Positions 15,914 to 24,946 of a stretch of 64,000 bases of DNA are shown here, one piece after another; the stretch's first letter is position 1, and every line of letters starts with the position of its first letter. A program made the translations under genes and the position numbers. Source of the DNA: CAYMGM01 sp964390005 (lineage in GTDB: Bacteria > Pseudomonadota > Alphaproteobacteria > UBA9219). The notes beneath the pieces are model-generated. The model saw only the letters and a list, made by a program, of their open reading frames with translations. It was not told where the DNA came from and made no database searches. The stretch spans positions 13,451 to 77,450 of the forward strand of contig CAYMGM010000007.1 of NCBI GenBank assembly GCA_964390005.1, given 5' to 3'.

Positions 15914-16693
15914 TTACATCATTCCGGCTTCGACGACAAAACGGCCAAGATTGGGATGATGACGCGGAGGAATGGAAGCCTCTTTTGCTTGCGTTGGCTG
16001 AAAATTCTTGAAGCGTTTTGTGATCTCTTCGCCTTCGTTGACGAGGACGAGCCGAAACGAATGGTGTGCGGCCTTTGACGACTTATCGAGATCCTGACGA
16101 TGTTTGGCAAACACATCGCACCACGTGGCCATCTTTGCTAAAAGATCTTTGCCGTTTCTTGTTGTTGAAGAAGCGGGGGGAAGATCATTTTGAGCCGCGG
16201 TTTTAAAAAACTGGCCCAGCGTTTCATAATAAGCGGAAGCACCAGGAACCGCAGCCAGAAGAACAAGATCGGCCCCGAACAGATGGGGAAGAGGGGTGTG
16301 TTCCAAAAGGTCTATTCCGACAGGGATTCTTTCTTTAGCTTTCAGACAAAGCCCTCCACTGCTTTGCATCTTGGATTGCCAATCCCAGCGTTCAGCGCGA
16401 GGGTCTGCGCAACATGTTGTGAAATCATTGTACCGAAGCTCGCCGTTCTCAAGAGGAGCCCGGACCATGCTCTGTAGAACCGCCGTGTAGACATTGAAAT
16501 AGGTCTCATCCCTGTTCAAAAACGCCGTTGAAAAAGGCGTTTTTCCAGATCCCATCGGACCGTAAGAGGCAACGATTAAAGTTTCTTTTTGAGGGTTCGC
16601 CCCAAGGAGCGGCGCATAAAAAACCTCGCCAAAATGGTAGCCAATCCGGTCTGTCGTCGTTACGTCTGGCGTAGTAAATTGTTGAAATGGCAT
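15914..16693 (-). CDS. P-loop NTPase-like protein (possible distant TsaE relative)
   Basis: 259 residues. A Walker A motif GPMGSGKT lies at residues 45-52 after a hydrophobic strand (TLIVASY). PVGIDLLEHTPLPHLF and ADLVLLAAVPG resemble the TsaE-like arrangement in which a short acidic/hydrophobic strand follows the P-loop, but the protein is about 100 residues longer than usual TsaE and no clear Walker B was found. The gene faces the tRNA-Gly tandem units, so it may belong to acquired DNA. The start is supported by its place after AAGGAATATT. Function unknown. Confidence 0.55.
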   Translation of the reverse strand: MPFQQFTTPDVTTTDRIGYHFGEVFYAPLLGANPQKETLIVASYGPMGSGKTPFSTAFLNRDETYFNVYTAVLQSMVRAPLENGELRYNDFTTCCADPRAERWDWQSKMQSSGGLCLKAKERIPVGIDLLEHTPLPHLFGADLVLLAAVPGASAYYETLGQFFKTAAQNDLPPASSTTRNGKDLLAKMATWCDVFAKHRQDLDKSSKAAHHSFRLVLVNEGEEITKRFKNFQPTQAKEASIPPRHHPNLGRFVVEAGMM

Positions 16694-16880
16694 AATATTC
16701 CTTGTGTATTACGATCCGAGGGACTTGGAAATGCGAGCAAGTTTAGCCTTTTATAGAAGATTAGGGGCCTTTTTTTACTTTCATATTTACTGATGATGAC
16801 GTGATCCCCTGCCCAGAAAATCAGGTGCGTTGAGAGGTGGATGGCGTCATAACGGCCCAAAGACCTTTGAGAAAAGAAGA

Positions 16881-17915
16881 TCAGCTACCCGCGCGCATCG
16901 CGGCGCAAGCCTGACGCGCAGCGCGTAAGTTGGCGGCCCGGTGGGGGCGATAAACGGCAAAAGAACGTATCGGCTTAGACGCCTTGCGCGAAGCAGGCTC
17001 AACAACAGCGGGGGCGCTCGTCAAAGAAACGGATGCAGACGGTGCCGCCTTTGTTTCACGATAAAAGACTTGGCGCATCGCGCGTTGAAAAAGCGTTTGC
17101 GGCGAGGTCAGGTTTTCGGCACGCAGCCCCTCATAATAATCAGCGGCATAATGTTGCGTCAGGATGTTGTTGCCTTGGACCGCAAAAACATTGGTCAGCG
17201 CCGCAAGCCATAAACCATTTGCCACGCCAACAACCGCATTTATCGCCGATACACCTGCTAAAGCCATCATTGGCGCGCCCTTATTCAAGCGAAGGGCGCC
17301 TATTTTCCCTGTTGCGATCAGAGCCCCGGCCCCTAAGGCCGCCGCAATCGGCACCGCCGCAAAAACACCAAAGCTCCCAGCCAGGCCCGCCAGCATTCCT
17401 GAACAACAAACACCGGCTGCGGATAAAAACTGCGGGCTTGATAAAACATCGCGCCATGTTTTATCGGAACGGACGCTCTGAGGATTATTAAGCTGCGTGC
17501 CAAAAACCATATTACTGGCCGCAAAAAAGCCCGTCGCGCCTGCGGCCATCCATCCCGCAAGGCTCAACGGATTCATGGCCGCGACCAACAAAGATCCCGC
17601 AAAGATAAAGTTCTGTGCAAACCCCAAACGGATGAGCGTGCTTCCCGGACGATCGTTCTGCATTTCGTGCGCAAGCCAAGGACCGAGTTTACCTAAAAGC
17701 TTATTCTTCGCAAAAAAGCGGTTTTGCAGCGCCGCCTCAACTTTATCCAAGGACTTCGCAATCTTGCCTCTGACCAAGGCGCGAAACAAAACGCCAGCAG
17801 AGATCAGAGCCGACGGGAGGGCGACATAAGGATCTGGGATCTGCGCAAATAAGAAGATATTGCTCAGTGAAAAATTGACGCCCGCGTCATCGCGTAATTT
17901 TTTAAAAAGTTCCAT
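16881..17915 (-). CDS. Hypothetical multi-pass membrane protein
   Basis: 344 residues with several hydrophobic, small-residue-rich segments, for example FIFAGSLLVAAMNPLSLAGW, AAGVCCSGMLAGLAGSFGVF, AAVPIAAALGAGALIATG and GVSAINAVVGVANGLWLAAL. This suggests an inner-membrane protein with about five to seven spans. The C-terminal 60 residues are basic and soluble. No family recognised. No good ribosome site is obvious before the ATG at 17915. Confidence 0.55.
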   Translation of the reverse strand: MELFKKLRDDAGVNFSLSNIFLFAQIPDPYVALPSALISAGVLFRALVRGKIAKSLDKVEAALQNRFFAKNKLLGKLGPWLAHEMQNDRPGSTLIRLGFAQNFIFAGSLLVAAMNPLSLAGWMAAGATGFFAASNMVFGTQLNNPQSVRSDKTWRDVLSSPQFLSAAGVCCSGMLAGLAGSFGVFAAVPIAAALGAGALIATGKIGALRLNKGAPMMALAGVSAINAVVGVANGLWLAALTNVFAVQGNNILTQHYAADYYEGLRAENLTSPQTLFQRAMRQVFYRETKAAPSASVSLTSAPAVVEPASRKASKPIRSFAVYRPHRAANLRAARQACAAMRAGS

Positions 17916-18070
17916 GAGCGGCTTTATAATCCCTTTTTATCTCAGGATCATTTTACACGCCCCCGCCCCTTCTTCGGCGCTCTTTTTTGCTTTCAAGCTT
18001 TTAGGATTGAAACGGCCCCGCGGCTTGGTTAAGTTTTCATGATTTTAACGCTTTTTTGGGGGAGGCCTTG

Positions 18071-18430
18071 ATGGCTTACGACACCAGTAACGTTTTTGCC
18101 CGGATTCTACGCGGTGAAATCCCATGCACAAAGCTCTATGAAGACGACTTTGCCTTGGCTTTTCCCGACATTGCGCCCAAAGCGCCGGTCCATGTCCTGA
18201 TCATCCCCAAAGGGCCTTATACCCACCAAATGGATTTTGCGCAAAACGCAACCGAGGCTGAACTTGTTGGGTTTCAGCGCGCTCTTGGCAACGTGATCGC
18301 CCAGCTTAACATGCCGGGCGGCTATCGCGTCATCGCCAATGCTTTGGCCGATGGCGGGCAAGAGGTTCCCCATTTCCACCTGCATATTCTTGGCGGCGCG
18401 CCTTTAGGGCCGATGCTTTGCGAGAAATAA
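18071..18430 (+). CDS. HIT-family nucleotide-binding protein
   Basis: 119 residues from the ATG at 18071, with GGGGGAGG five bases upstream. The histidine-triad motif is HFHLHILGG near residues 99-107. NVFARILRGEIPCTKLYEDD is the typical N-terminus and APVHVLIIPKGPY the usual strand before the helix. HIT proteins of this branch hydrolyse adenosine 5'-phosphoramidates and similar nucleotides. It is full length for a HINT-type protein. Confidence 0.93.
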   Translation: MAYDTSNVFARILRGEIPCTKLYEDDFALAFPDIAPKAPVHVLIIPKGPYTHQMDFAQNATEAELVGFQRALGNVIAQLNMPGGYRVIANALADGGQEVPHFHLHILGGAPLGPMLCEK

Positions 18431-18434
18431 GGGG

Positions 18435-19079
18435 CTACGCCGCACCGAGATAACAAGCAGCCTTTGCTGGCTCGGGCGTCGGTTGAACGCTGACATCGTT
18501 GCGCTGAACAGGGCACGGCGGTGCTGTTTCGATCTGTTGCCGTTTACGTGCATAGACAGCCTTATCGATCGTTTTCACCATTGCGTCATTTGCCGCAAAT
18601 GCCGCGCGATCACGTAAAACGCCAACTTGTTCGGCGGACAGGTTAAAGTCTTCAATCAGCTTTCCGGCTGACGCGCAGCAATTGCCATCAACCGCGGCTT
18701 CGGCAGCCTCATAGACCATGGCAGGCGTCAAATGCGCCCCGGCCCGAACGCCAACTTCACCGACCAAAATCGGGTTGTCATTCTTTGCCGCGTTTAAAAA
18801 GGCGCTGGCATTGTTCGCCATAACGTTCACAGGCCTGGCGTTGGGATAATTCAGCAGAAAAAGCGCATTTTCAGTTCTGTTCTCTTTGACCGCCGTCCGA
18901 AAAGGCAAATCATCGCGAAAATGCAGCGGGGCACCACTTTGAAGAAGATGGTCTAGATACCAAAGCTGCAACGACGCAAAGCCGAACAACGACGCCACTT
19001 TGACGCTCTCAACAAGCTTATGACCAAGTTTTGTTTCATGTGACGGCTTTTGAGCCGTGTCCTGAAAAAAGCGGTTCAT
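18435..19079 (-). CDS. Hypothetical protein with ankyrin-like segment
   Basis: 214 residues from the ATG at 19079; a GTG at 19109 is the alternative start. DDLPFRTAVKENRTENALFL followed by LNYPNARPVN is reminiscent of one degenerate ankyrin unit, with a second possible helix pair at DNPILVGEVGVRAGAHLT. A CC pair occurs at about residue 135 and the tail is Pro/Ala-rich. No signal peptide. The gene is divergent from mnmG. Its family is not recognised. Confidence 0.5.
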   Translation of the reverse strand: MNRFFQDTAQKPSHETKLGHKLVESVKVASLFGFASLQLWYLDHLLQSGAPLHFRDDLPFRTAVKENRTENALFLLNYPNARPVNVMANNASAFLNAAKNDNPILVGEVGVRAGAHLTPAMVYEAAEAAVDGNCCASAGKLIEDFNLSAEQVGVLRDRAAFAANDAMVKTIDKAVYARKRQQIETAPPCPVQRNDVSVQPTPEPAKAACYLGAA

Positions 19080-19103
19080 GGAACATGCCTTTAAAAAGAA
19101 ACG

Positions 19104-19129
19104 CGCCACAATGTGACCACAATGTGGCG
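19104..19129. promoter_or_regulatory. Possible operator: tandem and inverted CCACAATGTG
   Basis: CGCCACAATGTG ACC ACAATGTGGCG: the ten-base CCACAATGTG occurs twice, 11 bases apart, and the outer CGCCACA/TGTGGCG form an inverted repeat. It sits upstream of the leftward 18435-19079 gene and far upstream of mnmG, so it is a candidate repressor site for the former. Confidence 0.4.
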
Positions 19130-19361
19130 AAGCGGTGTCTTAATCCTTTTTTAAGTTTGTGCAAGATCTTTTTTTATTTGCGAGAACTTCACGGCAACAA
19201 AGTATTTATCCTTTTGATTTGTCGAATTAATTTATTTTTTCTTGCTTCTGACTTTATTCTTTTATATCTCGATTCTTCGTTTTTACATGAAACTGAAGTC
19301 TTTCTTGCAGGAAACGACTCTTGATCCTATACAGCCTTATGTTTTGACGAGGGCTGGACCG

Positions 19362-21254
19362 ATGCGCTGTTTTGATCTTTCATCTTTTTCTTTAGATCGC
19401 ACCTATGACGTGATCGTTGTGGGCGGCGGCCATGCCGGGGCCGAAGCGGCAGGCGCAGCCGCGCGGCTTGGCGCCAAGACCCTTTTGGCCACGCATCAAA
19501 TCGCAACGCTGGGTGAGATGTCGTGCAATCCCGCCATTGGCGGCATTGGCAAGGGCCATTTGGTACGCGAGATCGATGCGTTTGACGGCTTGATGGGGCG
19601 CGTGGCCGACCAAGGCGGCATCCAGTTTCGCATTTTGAATAAAAGTAAAGGCCCCGCCGTTCAAAGCCCGCGCTGCCAAGCCGATCGGAAACTTTACCGG
19701 GCCGCGATGAAAGACGCGCTTCTGGGGCAAGCCAATCTAACGGTCTTGGAAATGGCGGTCGAAGATTTGATCGTCGATGAGGCGGGCCATGCGGCAGGCG
19801 TTGTCGATGCCCAAGGCGTTCATTACCGGGCGCGCGCGGTTGTGATCGCGACGGGCACTTTTTTAGCCGGTCTAACCCATGTCGGCGAGGTTCAAACGCC
19901 CGCCGGGCGCGTGGGCGAGCCGCCGTCGATGGGCCTATCTAAAGCCTTGAAAGAGCTAAATTTTCCAATGGGCCGCCTGAAGACCGGCACGCCCGCCCGC
20001 CTGCACCGCGATAGCATCGATTGGAACGGCATGCCAATGCAGGAAGGCGACAAACCGCCCGTGCCGTTTTCATCGATGACGCCCGCGATTACCAATCCTC
20101 AGATCGCTTGCGGCGTGACCCATACGACCCAGCAAACCCACGATATTATTCGCGCCAATTTTCATCGCGCCCCGCTTTTTTCCGGTCAGATTCAGGGGAT
20201 CGGGCCGCGTTACTGCCCATCGATCGAAGACAAGATCAACCGCTTTGCGGACCGCACCCAGCACCATGTCTTTTTAGAGCCCGAAGGGCTGGACGATATC
20301 ACCATTTATCCGAACGGCGTTTCGACCTCCCTTCCCTATGACGTTCAGGAAGCTTTTCTTAAGACGATCCCCGGCCTTGAGCATGTCGAGATGATCCGCC
20401 CCGGCTATGCCATCGAATATGATTTTTGCGATCCGCGCGAGCTGCGCCCCACGCTTGAGACGAAAACCGTCCCCGGCCTTTTCTTTGCGGGGCAGATCAA
20501 TGCGACGACCGGCTATGAAGAAGCGGCGGCCCAAGGCCTGATGGCGGGGCTGAATGCGGCCCTGCAAGTCGCGGGCGCGCCGCCTTTGACGCTGGATCGG
20601 TCCGAAGCCTATATCGGCGTGATGATCGACGATCTGATCACCAAAGGCACGAACGAGCCTTACCGCATGTTTACCTCGCGCGCGGAATATCGCCTGACCA
20701 TGCGCTCGGACAACGCCGATTTGCGCTTAACCGATAAAGGCATCGCCATCGGCTGCGTGGGCACCGCGCGCGCCACCGCCTTCGCAGAAAAAAAGCAGTC
20801 TTTGGCAGAAGGCAAGCAGCTGGCCGAGACCTTGACGCTGACCCCCAATGAGCTGGCGGCCAAAGGCGTTCGGGTCAACCAAGACGGCGTCCGCCGCTCG
20901 GCCCTCGATCTTTTGGCCTATCCAGACGTGACGTTTGAGACCTTGGCCGCGCTTTGGCCTGAGCTCGCCGCCCTACGCCCCGACGTCGCGGCCCTCATCG
21001 AGACCGAAGGCAAATATGCGGGCTACCTGACCCGCCAAGAAGCCGACATCCGCGCCTTCCGCAAGGATGAAGCGCTGCGCCTTCCCGCGGATCTGGACTG
21101 GCATGCCATTGGCAGCCTGTCGACCGAGATTCGCCAAAAACTCATCGCGGCTCAGCCCGAAACCTTGGGCGCGGCGGCGCGCATTCCGGGGGTCACCCCG
21201 GCTGCTGTTGTGGCCCTTTTACGCTTTGTTCAGAAAGGCGCGAGCCATGTCTGA
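19362..21254 (+). CDS. mnmG: tRNA uridine-5-carboxymethylaminomethyl modification enzyme MnmG
   Basis: 630 residues from the ATG at 19362, which has GAGG nine bases upstream; the frame is open further to 19242. FAD-binding YDVIVVGGGHAGAEAA at the N-terminus, the MnmG block GEMSCNPAIGGIGKGHLVRE, KTGTPARL, and LFFAGQINATTGYEEAAAQG are all present. With MnmE it modifies the wobble uridine of several tRNAs. It is first of the mnmG-rsmG-parA-parB chain; mnmE is about 41 kb away in this window. Confidence 0.97.
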   Translation: MRCFDLSSFSLDRTYDVIVVGGGHAGAEAAGAAARLGAKTLLATHQIATLGEMSCNPAIGGIGKGHLVREIDAFDGLMGRVADQGGIQFRILNKSKGPAVQSPRCQADRKLYRAAMKDALLGQANLTVLEMAVEDLIVDEAGHAAGVVDAQGVHYRARAVVIATGTFLAGLTHVGEVQTPAGRVGEPPSMGLSKALKELNFPMGRLKTGTPARLHRDSIDWNGMPMQEGDKPPVPFSSMTPAITNPQIACGVTHTTQQTHDIIRANFHRAPLFSGQIQGIGPRYCPSIEDKINRFADRTQHHVFLEPEGLDDITIYPNGVSTSLPYDVQEAFLKTIPGLEHVEMIRPGYAIEYDFCDPRELRPTLETKTVPGLFFAGQINATTGYEEAAAQGLMAGLNAALQVAGAPPLTLDRSEAYIGVMIDDLITKGTNEPYRMFTSRAEYRLTMRSDNADLRLTDKGIAIGCVGTARATAFAEKKQSLAEGKQLAETLTLTPNELAAKGVRVNQDGVRRSALDLLAYPDVTFETLAALWPELAALRPDVAALIETEGKYAGYLTRQEADIRAFRKDEALRLPADLDWHAIGSLSTEIRQKLIAAQPETLGAAARIPGVTPAAVVALLRFVQKGASHV

Positions 21255-21918
21255 AGCCCCCTTTTCCGTCCCCACAACGAAAGATGAAGTATTACAGATA
21301 CTTGCAGTTTCACGTGAAACAGGGGCCCGTCTTGAGGCTTTTCAGGCTTTGTTAACCGAAGAAAATGAAAAGATAAACCTCGTCGCACCGGGGGCTCTAA
21401 GCTGTCTTTGGGGGCGTCATATTTACGATTCCGCCCAGCTTCAAGCCCATATTCCAGCCAGCGTCCGCAGCCTTGCCGACTTTGGCAGTGGGGCGGGCTT
21501 CCCCGGGATGATCTTGGCGATCCTTGGCGTGCCCGACGTCCACCTCATCGAAAGCATCGGAAAAAAAGCGCGTTTCCTTGAGAAGGTCAAAGCCGAACTT
21601 GGCCTGACCAATGTCACCGTTCACCCCGCGCGGGTCGAATCCTTGGCCCTCAAAGTCGATTGCATCACGGCACGGGCCGTCACCGCCCTGCCCCAGCTTT
21701 TATCCTATGCCAAGCCGTTGATGAAAAACGATTCTTTCTGCCTGTTCCTGAAGGGACAAAAAGCCGCCGAAGAATTGACAGAGGCGCGGAAATATTGGAC
21801 ATTCAAGGCGACCGCGTTCCCGAGCGCCAGCGACCCGTCGGGAACGATTTTGAAAATCGAGACATTGAAAGTCCTTCGCGCGCATGGAAACTACTCCCGT
21901 TCAGCCAAGCGATCTTGA
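21247..21918 (+). CDS. rsmG: 16S rRNA (guanine527-N7)-methyltransferase RsmG
   Basis: 223 residues. The ATG at 21247 overlaps the mnmG stop by eight bases, which favours translational coupling. The SAM-binding motif is LADFGSGAGFPGMILAI. EENEKINLVAP and the downstream ARAVTALPQLLSYAKPLM fit the family. The gene contains a parS site (21306-21321). Its end overlaps the parA start by 35 bases. Confidence 0.96.
   Translation: MSEAPFSVPTTKDEVLQILAVSRETGARLEAFQALLTEENEKINLVAPGALSCLWGRHIYDSAQLQAHIPASVRSLADFGSGAGFPGMILAILGVPDVHLIESIGKKARFLEKVKAELGLTNVTVHPARVESLALKVDCITARAVTALPQLLSYAKPLMKNDSFCLFLKGQKAAEELTEARKYWTFKATAFPSASDPSGTILKIETLKVLRAHGNYSRSAKRS
21306..21321. promoter_or_regulatory. parS: parS centromere site
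   Basis: AGTTTCACGTGAAACA, 15 of 16 bases of the conserved bacterial parS palindrome TGTTTCACGTGAAACA, inside rsmG and about 560 bases upstream of parA. ParB loads here to form the origin-segregation complex. I saw no second full match in the window. Confidence 0.9.
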
Positions 21919-22741
21919 GCCTATGACAGGCGAGGCAGGCCTTTGCCGCGTCATCGCCGTCGTCAATCAAAAGGGCGGCGTCGGCAAAACGACCACAACC
22001 GTCAATCTGGCAACCGCGATGGCCGCTGTCGGCAAACGCGTCTTGATCGTCGATGCCGATCCGCAAGGCAACGCCTCGACCGGCTTTGGCATTGCGCGCG
22101 CCGCGCGCGGTCAGGGCAGCTATGAACTGATGTTCGACGGGCTGTCCGTTGAAGACGTCGTTGTCGAAACCCCCATCCCCAATCTTTGGATTATCACCTC
22201 GTCTGCCGATTTGGCCGGAGCCGAGATTCAGCTGGTCAATACCGAGCGGCGCGAATACCGTATGCGCGACGCGCTGGCCCGCAGCGCCAAGAATTTCGAT
22301 TTTATCTTGATTGATTGCCCGCCATCACTGAACCTGATCACCTTGAATGCATTGGTCGCGGCGCATGCGCTTTTGGTGCCGCTGCAGGTTGAGTTTTATG
22401 CACTTGAGGGCATGAGCAGCCTGTTGCAAACGGTCGAAGCCATTCGGGCGCGCTTCAACCCAAGCCTTGAAATCGAAGGCGTCGTGCTGACCATGTATGA
22501 CAAGCGCAACAGCCTGTCCGATGCCGTGGCCCAAGACGTCCGCGCCTATTTCGGAACGCAGGTTTACGAAACCATGATCCCACGCAATGTCCGTATTTCC
22601 GAAGCACCGTCGCATGGCAAGCCTGTTTTGCTTTATGATTTGAAGTGCCCCGGCAGCCGGGCCTATTTGCAACTGGCCAGCGAAGTTTTGAAGCGCGAAG
22701 AAGATTTGGCCAATCAAAAGAATGAGGAATCCGCCGCATGA
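21884..22741 (+). CDS. parA: Chromosome-partitioning ATPase ParA
   Basis: 285 residues. The deviant Walker A KGGVGKTTTTVNLATA follows CRVIAVVNQ at about residue 25, with Walker A' VLIVDADPQGNAS and Walker B FILIDCPPSLNLIT. It is a Soj/ParA-type chromosomal protein that moves ParB-parS complexes toward the pole. An ATG at 21923 is an alternative start lying clear of the rsmG overlap. It overlaps parB by four bases (ATGA). Confidence 0.97.
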   Translation: METTPVQPSDLEPMTGEAGLCRVIAVVNQKGGVGKTTTTVNLATAMAAVGKRVLIVDADPQGNASTGFGIARAARGQGSYELMFDGLSVEDVVVETPIPNLWIITSSADLAGAEIQLVNTERREYRMRDALARSAKNFDFILIDCPPSLNLITLNALVAAHALLVPLQVEFYALEGMSSLLQTVEAIRARFNPSLEIEGVVLTMYDKRNSLSDAVAQDVRAYFGTQVYETMIPRNVRISEAPSHGKPVLLYDLKCPGSRAYLQLASEVLKREEDLANQKNEESAA

Positions 22742-23673
22742 ACGCGAAAACATCCAAACCCGCGCCGTTGGGCCGCGGCCTGTCCGCTTTGTTTGGCGAT
22801 ACCGATGCGGCCTTTCAGCCCAAAACGACACCGCTCAAAACGGCTTCAAATGCCAAAGGCTCTGACGCCGCGCCCGCCAGTGTGGACGGCACGCAGATCC
22901 GCCAAGTTCCGATCACCTGGATTCATCCCGGCACCTATCAGCCGCGCCACCATTTTGACGAAACGGCAATTGACGAATTAGCCGTCTCGATCCGCGAGCG
23001 CGGCATTTTGCAGCCCATCATGGTACGCCCCGTGAAAGGCCAGCGCGATTCCTATGAGATCATCGGCGGCGAGCGTCGTTGGCGCGCCGCGCAAAAAGCG
23101 GGCGTGCATGAAGTCCCGGTTCTTGTCCGCGAGATGACCGATCGCGAAGCGATGGAAATCGGCTTGATCGAAAACGTTCAGCGCCAAGATCTATCGCCGC
23201 TGGAAGAAGCCGAAGGTTATCGCCGCCTGTTGGATGAGTTTCATCACACGCAAGACGGGCTGGCTAAAGTTGTCGGCAAAAGCCGCCCACATATCACTAA
23301 CTTGTTGAGATTATTGACACTTCCGCCGCCCGTTAAGAAAATGATTGACGACGGACGCTTGACGATGGGCCATGCCCGCACGCTGGTCACAGCCAAAGAT
23401 CCGCTGACCTTGGCCGAAGAAATTGTCCGCAAGGGGATGAGCGTGCGTCAAGCCGAAGCCTTGGCCCGGAAAGAGGCCGAAGGCAGCACCGCCAAGGCCG
23501 GTAAGAAAAAAGAAGAATCCGCCGATGCCGATATTCTCGCGATTGAGAAAAATCTGGAATCCATCATTGGCCTGAAGGTCAAGCTTCAGACCAACGGCAA
23601 AAAAGGTTCGCTGACTTTTTACTACAGCGACCTTGATCAGCTTGATGGGTTGCTTGGACGCTTAAAAGCTTAA
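22738..23673 (+). CDS. parB: Chromosome-partitioning protein ParB
   Basis: 311 residues. The N-terminal ParB/CTPase domain carries GTYQPRHHFDE, GILQPIMVRP and IIGGERRWRAAQKAG. ENVQRQDLSPLEEAEGYRRL and GKSRPHITNLLRLLTLP form the parS-binding HTH. The C-terminal dimerisation part follows a charged linker. It overlaps parA by four bases. N-terminal LGRGLSALFG is the usual ParA-contacting motif. Confidence 0.97.
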   Translation: MNAKTSKPAPLGRGLSALFGDTDAAFQPKTTPLKTASNAKGSDAAPASVDGTQIRQVPITWIHPGTYQPRHHFDETAIDELAVSIRERGILQPIMVRPVKGQRDSYEIIGGERRWRAAQKAGVHEVPVLVREMTDREAMEIGLIENVQRQDLSPLEEAEGYRRLLDEFHHTQDGLAKVVGKSRPHITNLLRLLTLPPPVKKMIDDGRLTMGHARTLVTAKDPLTLAEEIVRKGMSVRQAEALARKEAEGSTAKAGKKKEESADADILAIEKNLESIIGLKVKLQTNGKKGSLTFYYSDLDQLDGLLGRLKA

Positions 23674-24311
23674 GCGAAAGCTTTCTTCAGCTCTTCGGTT
23701 GCGTGGGCCCCTGTGCAATGCATGGGCTCGATTTGCTGAACGCCCAGCGCTTTCAATTTGTCGGCCAAAACGGCAACCGCGTCGTCGGGCGCATTCATCA
23801 AATGCAGCCCGCCGCATAAAGATACGACAGGCCGATGAAACGCGGCCTTGGCCGCGCTGACCATATGATCAATGCCGGGGTGCGAACAGCCCACAATCAG
23901 TTGAAGACCCGCGGGCTGATCCAGAACAAGGGCCTGCTCGCATAAGGTCTCGCCCTTAAAAGCAAAAGGCAAGGGGCGAAGCAGATAGACGCCGGACGAA
24001 AGCTCTAGAAAAGGCGCGTCCGAAGGAAAGGGATCACGCGGATGAAACAGGCGCAAAGCCTCACCCCCTGCCGCCGCACGTTCTTTGAGAAAAGCGTCAA
24101 GCCCGCCCGTATGATCCCAATGATCGTGCGAGATCACAACGGTGTCGATTTGCACAGGCTGCACGCCCACGCGCGCAAGCCCATCAAAAAGAGCCGCAGG
24201 CCGCGAATAGGTATCGAAAAGAATATGGCGATTGACCAGCAACGACAGCCCCCAATCGCGGCGTAAATACTGGGCTTTCGTATGGCCATGCGCCAAGATT
24301 TCTATCGACAT
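23670..24311 (-). CDS. MBL-fold metallohydrolase
   Basis: 213 residues from the ATG at 24311 (GGAG five bases upstream; the frame is open to 24416). The zinc-binding motif is SHDHWDHTGG. Later metal ligands are His in GCSHPGIDHM and the C-terminal EPMHCTGAHA. It resembles the 7,8-dihydropterin-6-methyl-4-phosphate synthase-like branch of MBL proteins, from recalled motif pattern. The start overlaps by ten bases the end of the frameshifted hydrolase upstream, so the two were probably co-transcribed. Its end abuts parB convergently. Confidence 0.85.
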   Translation of the reverse strand: MSIEILAHGHTKAQYLRRDWGLSLLVNRHILFDTYSRPAALFDGLARVGVQPVQIDTVVISHDHWDHTGGLDAFLKERAAAGGEALRLFHPRDPFPSDAPFLELSSGVYLLRPLPFAFKGETLCEQALVLDQPAGLQLIVGCSHPGIDHMVSAAKAAFHRPVVSLCGGLHLMNAPDDAVAVLADKLKALGVQQIEPMHCTGAHATEELKKAFA

Positions 24312-24879
24312 GACGACTCCAGAAAGGGTTTGACGGTATCCAAAAGTAACGGAAAAGACAGCATCCCAGCCTCGGCATTCAAATGCTGTCCGCCGGGAAC
24401 AAGGGTCAGCGGGCAAGACAAGGCTTCGGCGATCCGCTGCGAGGCCGCGAGCGGCACATAAGGATCATTGTCGCTTGCAAAGCAATGGACATAGGAAGCG
24501 CCCCGGCGTACGCGCGCCCAATCAAACGGCGGCGTAACAGCAAAAGTTTCATTCAACGGATCAAAATCCAAATGAAGCGGCTCGGCAAACGGGCAAATCG
24601 GAAAAAGGGCTTTATAAGGAACAGACGTTTCCTCAGCCATGCGCAAAATAAAGGGCGCGCCCGTACTATGGCCGATTAAAACGGTTTGAGCCGGGTCAAG
24701 ATCGCCCACTGTTTCACGAAAGACCGCCCGCCAGCTCTCCAAAGATTGGTCTTCCGGCGTTGGAAATTTGGGCACAAAAACCGAGAGGCCGAAAGCCGTC
24801 AATTGGTCGCGCATCCACGGAAACCAATTACGCGCGGGATAGCCCCTGTACCATGGACAATTAAAACGTGAGATGGCAT
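24302..24879 (-). pseudogene. RBBP9/YdeN-type serine hydrolase, frameshifted near its start
   Basis: The frame from the ATG at 24879 (GGAG upstream) reads MPSHVLIVHGTGAIPR, the family's N-terminal strand and HGT motif. It then runs into a stop, while the continuation NWFPWMRDQLTAFG is in another frame, which is open to 24302. The break lies at about 24830-24853. The rest has the nucleophile box IGHSTGAPF, PICPFAEP, SDNDPYVP with the Asp, and GGQHLN with the His, so all catalytic parts remain. Either a real inactivating indel or a sequence error. If translation starts at the ATG at 24814 it would lack the first strand. Confidence 0.75.
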
Positions 24880-24946
24880 GTCTCTTTCTCCTCTGTTAGA
24901 AAAGAATAACGGCGAATAAAGGCTCTGTCAAAGAAGAGAGGTTTCG

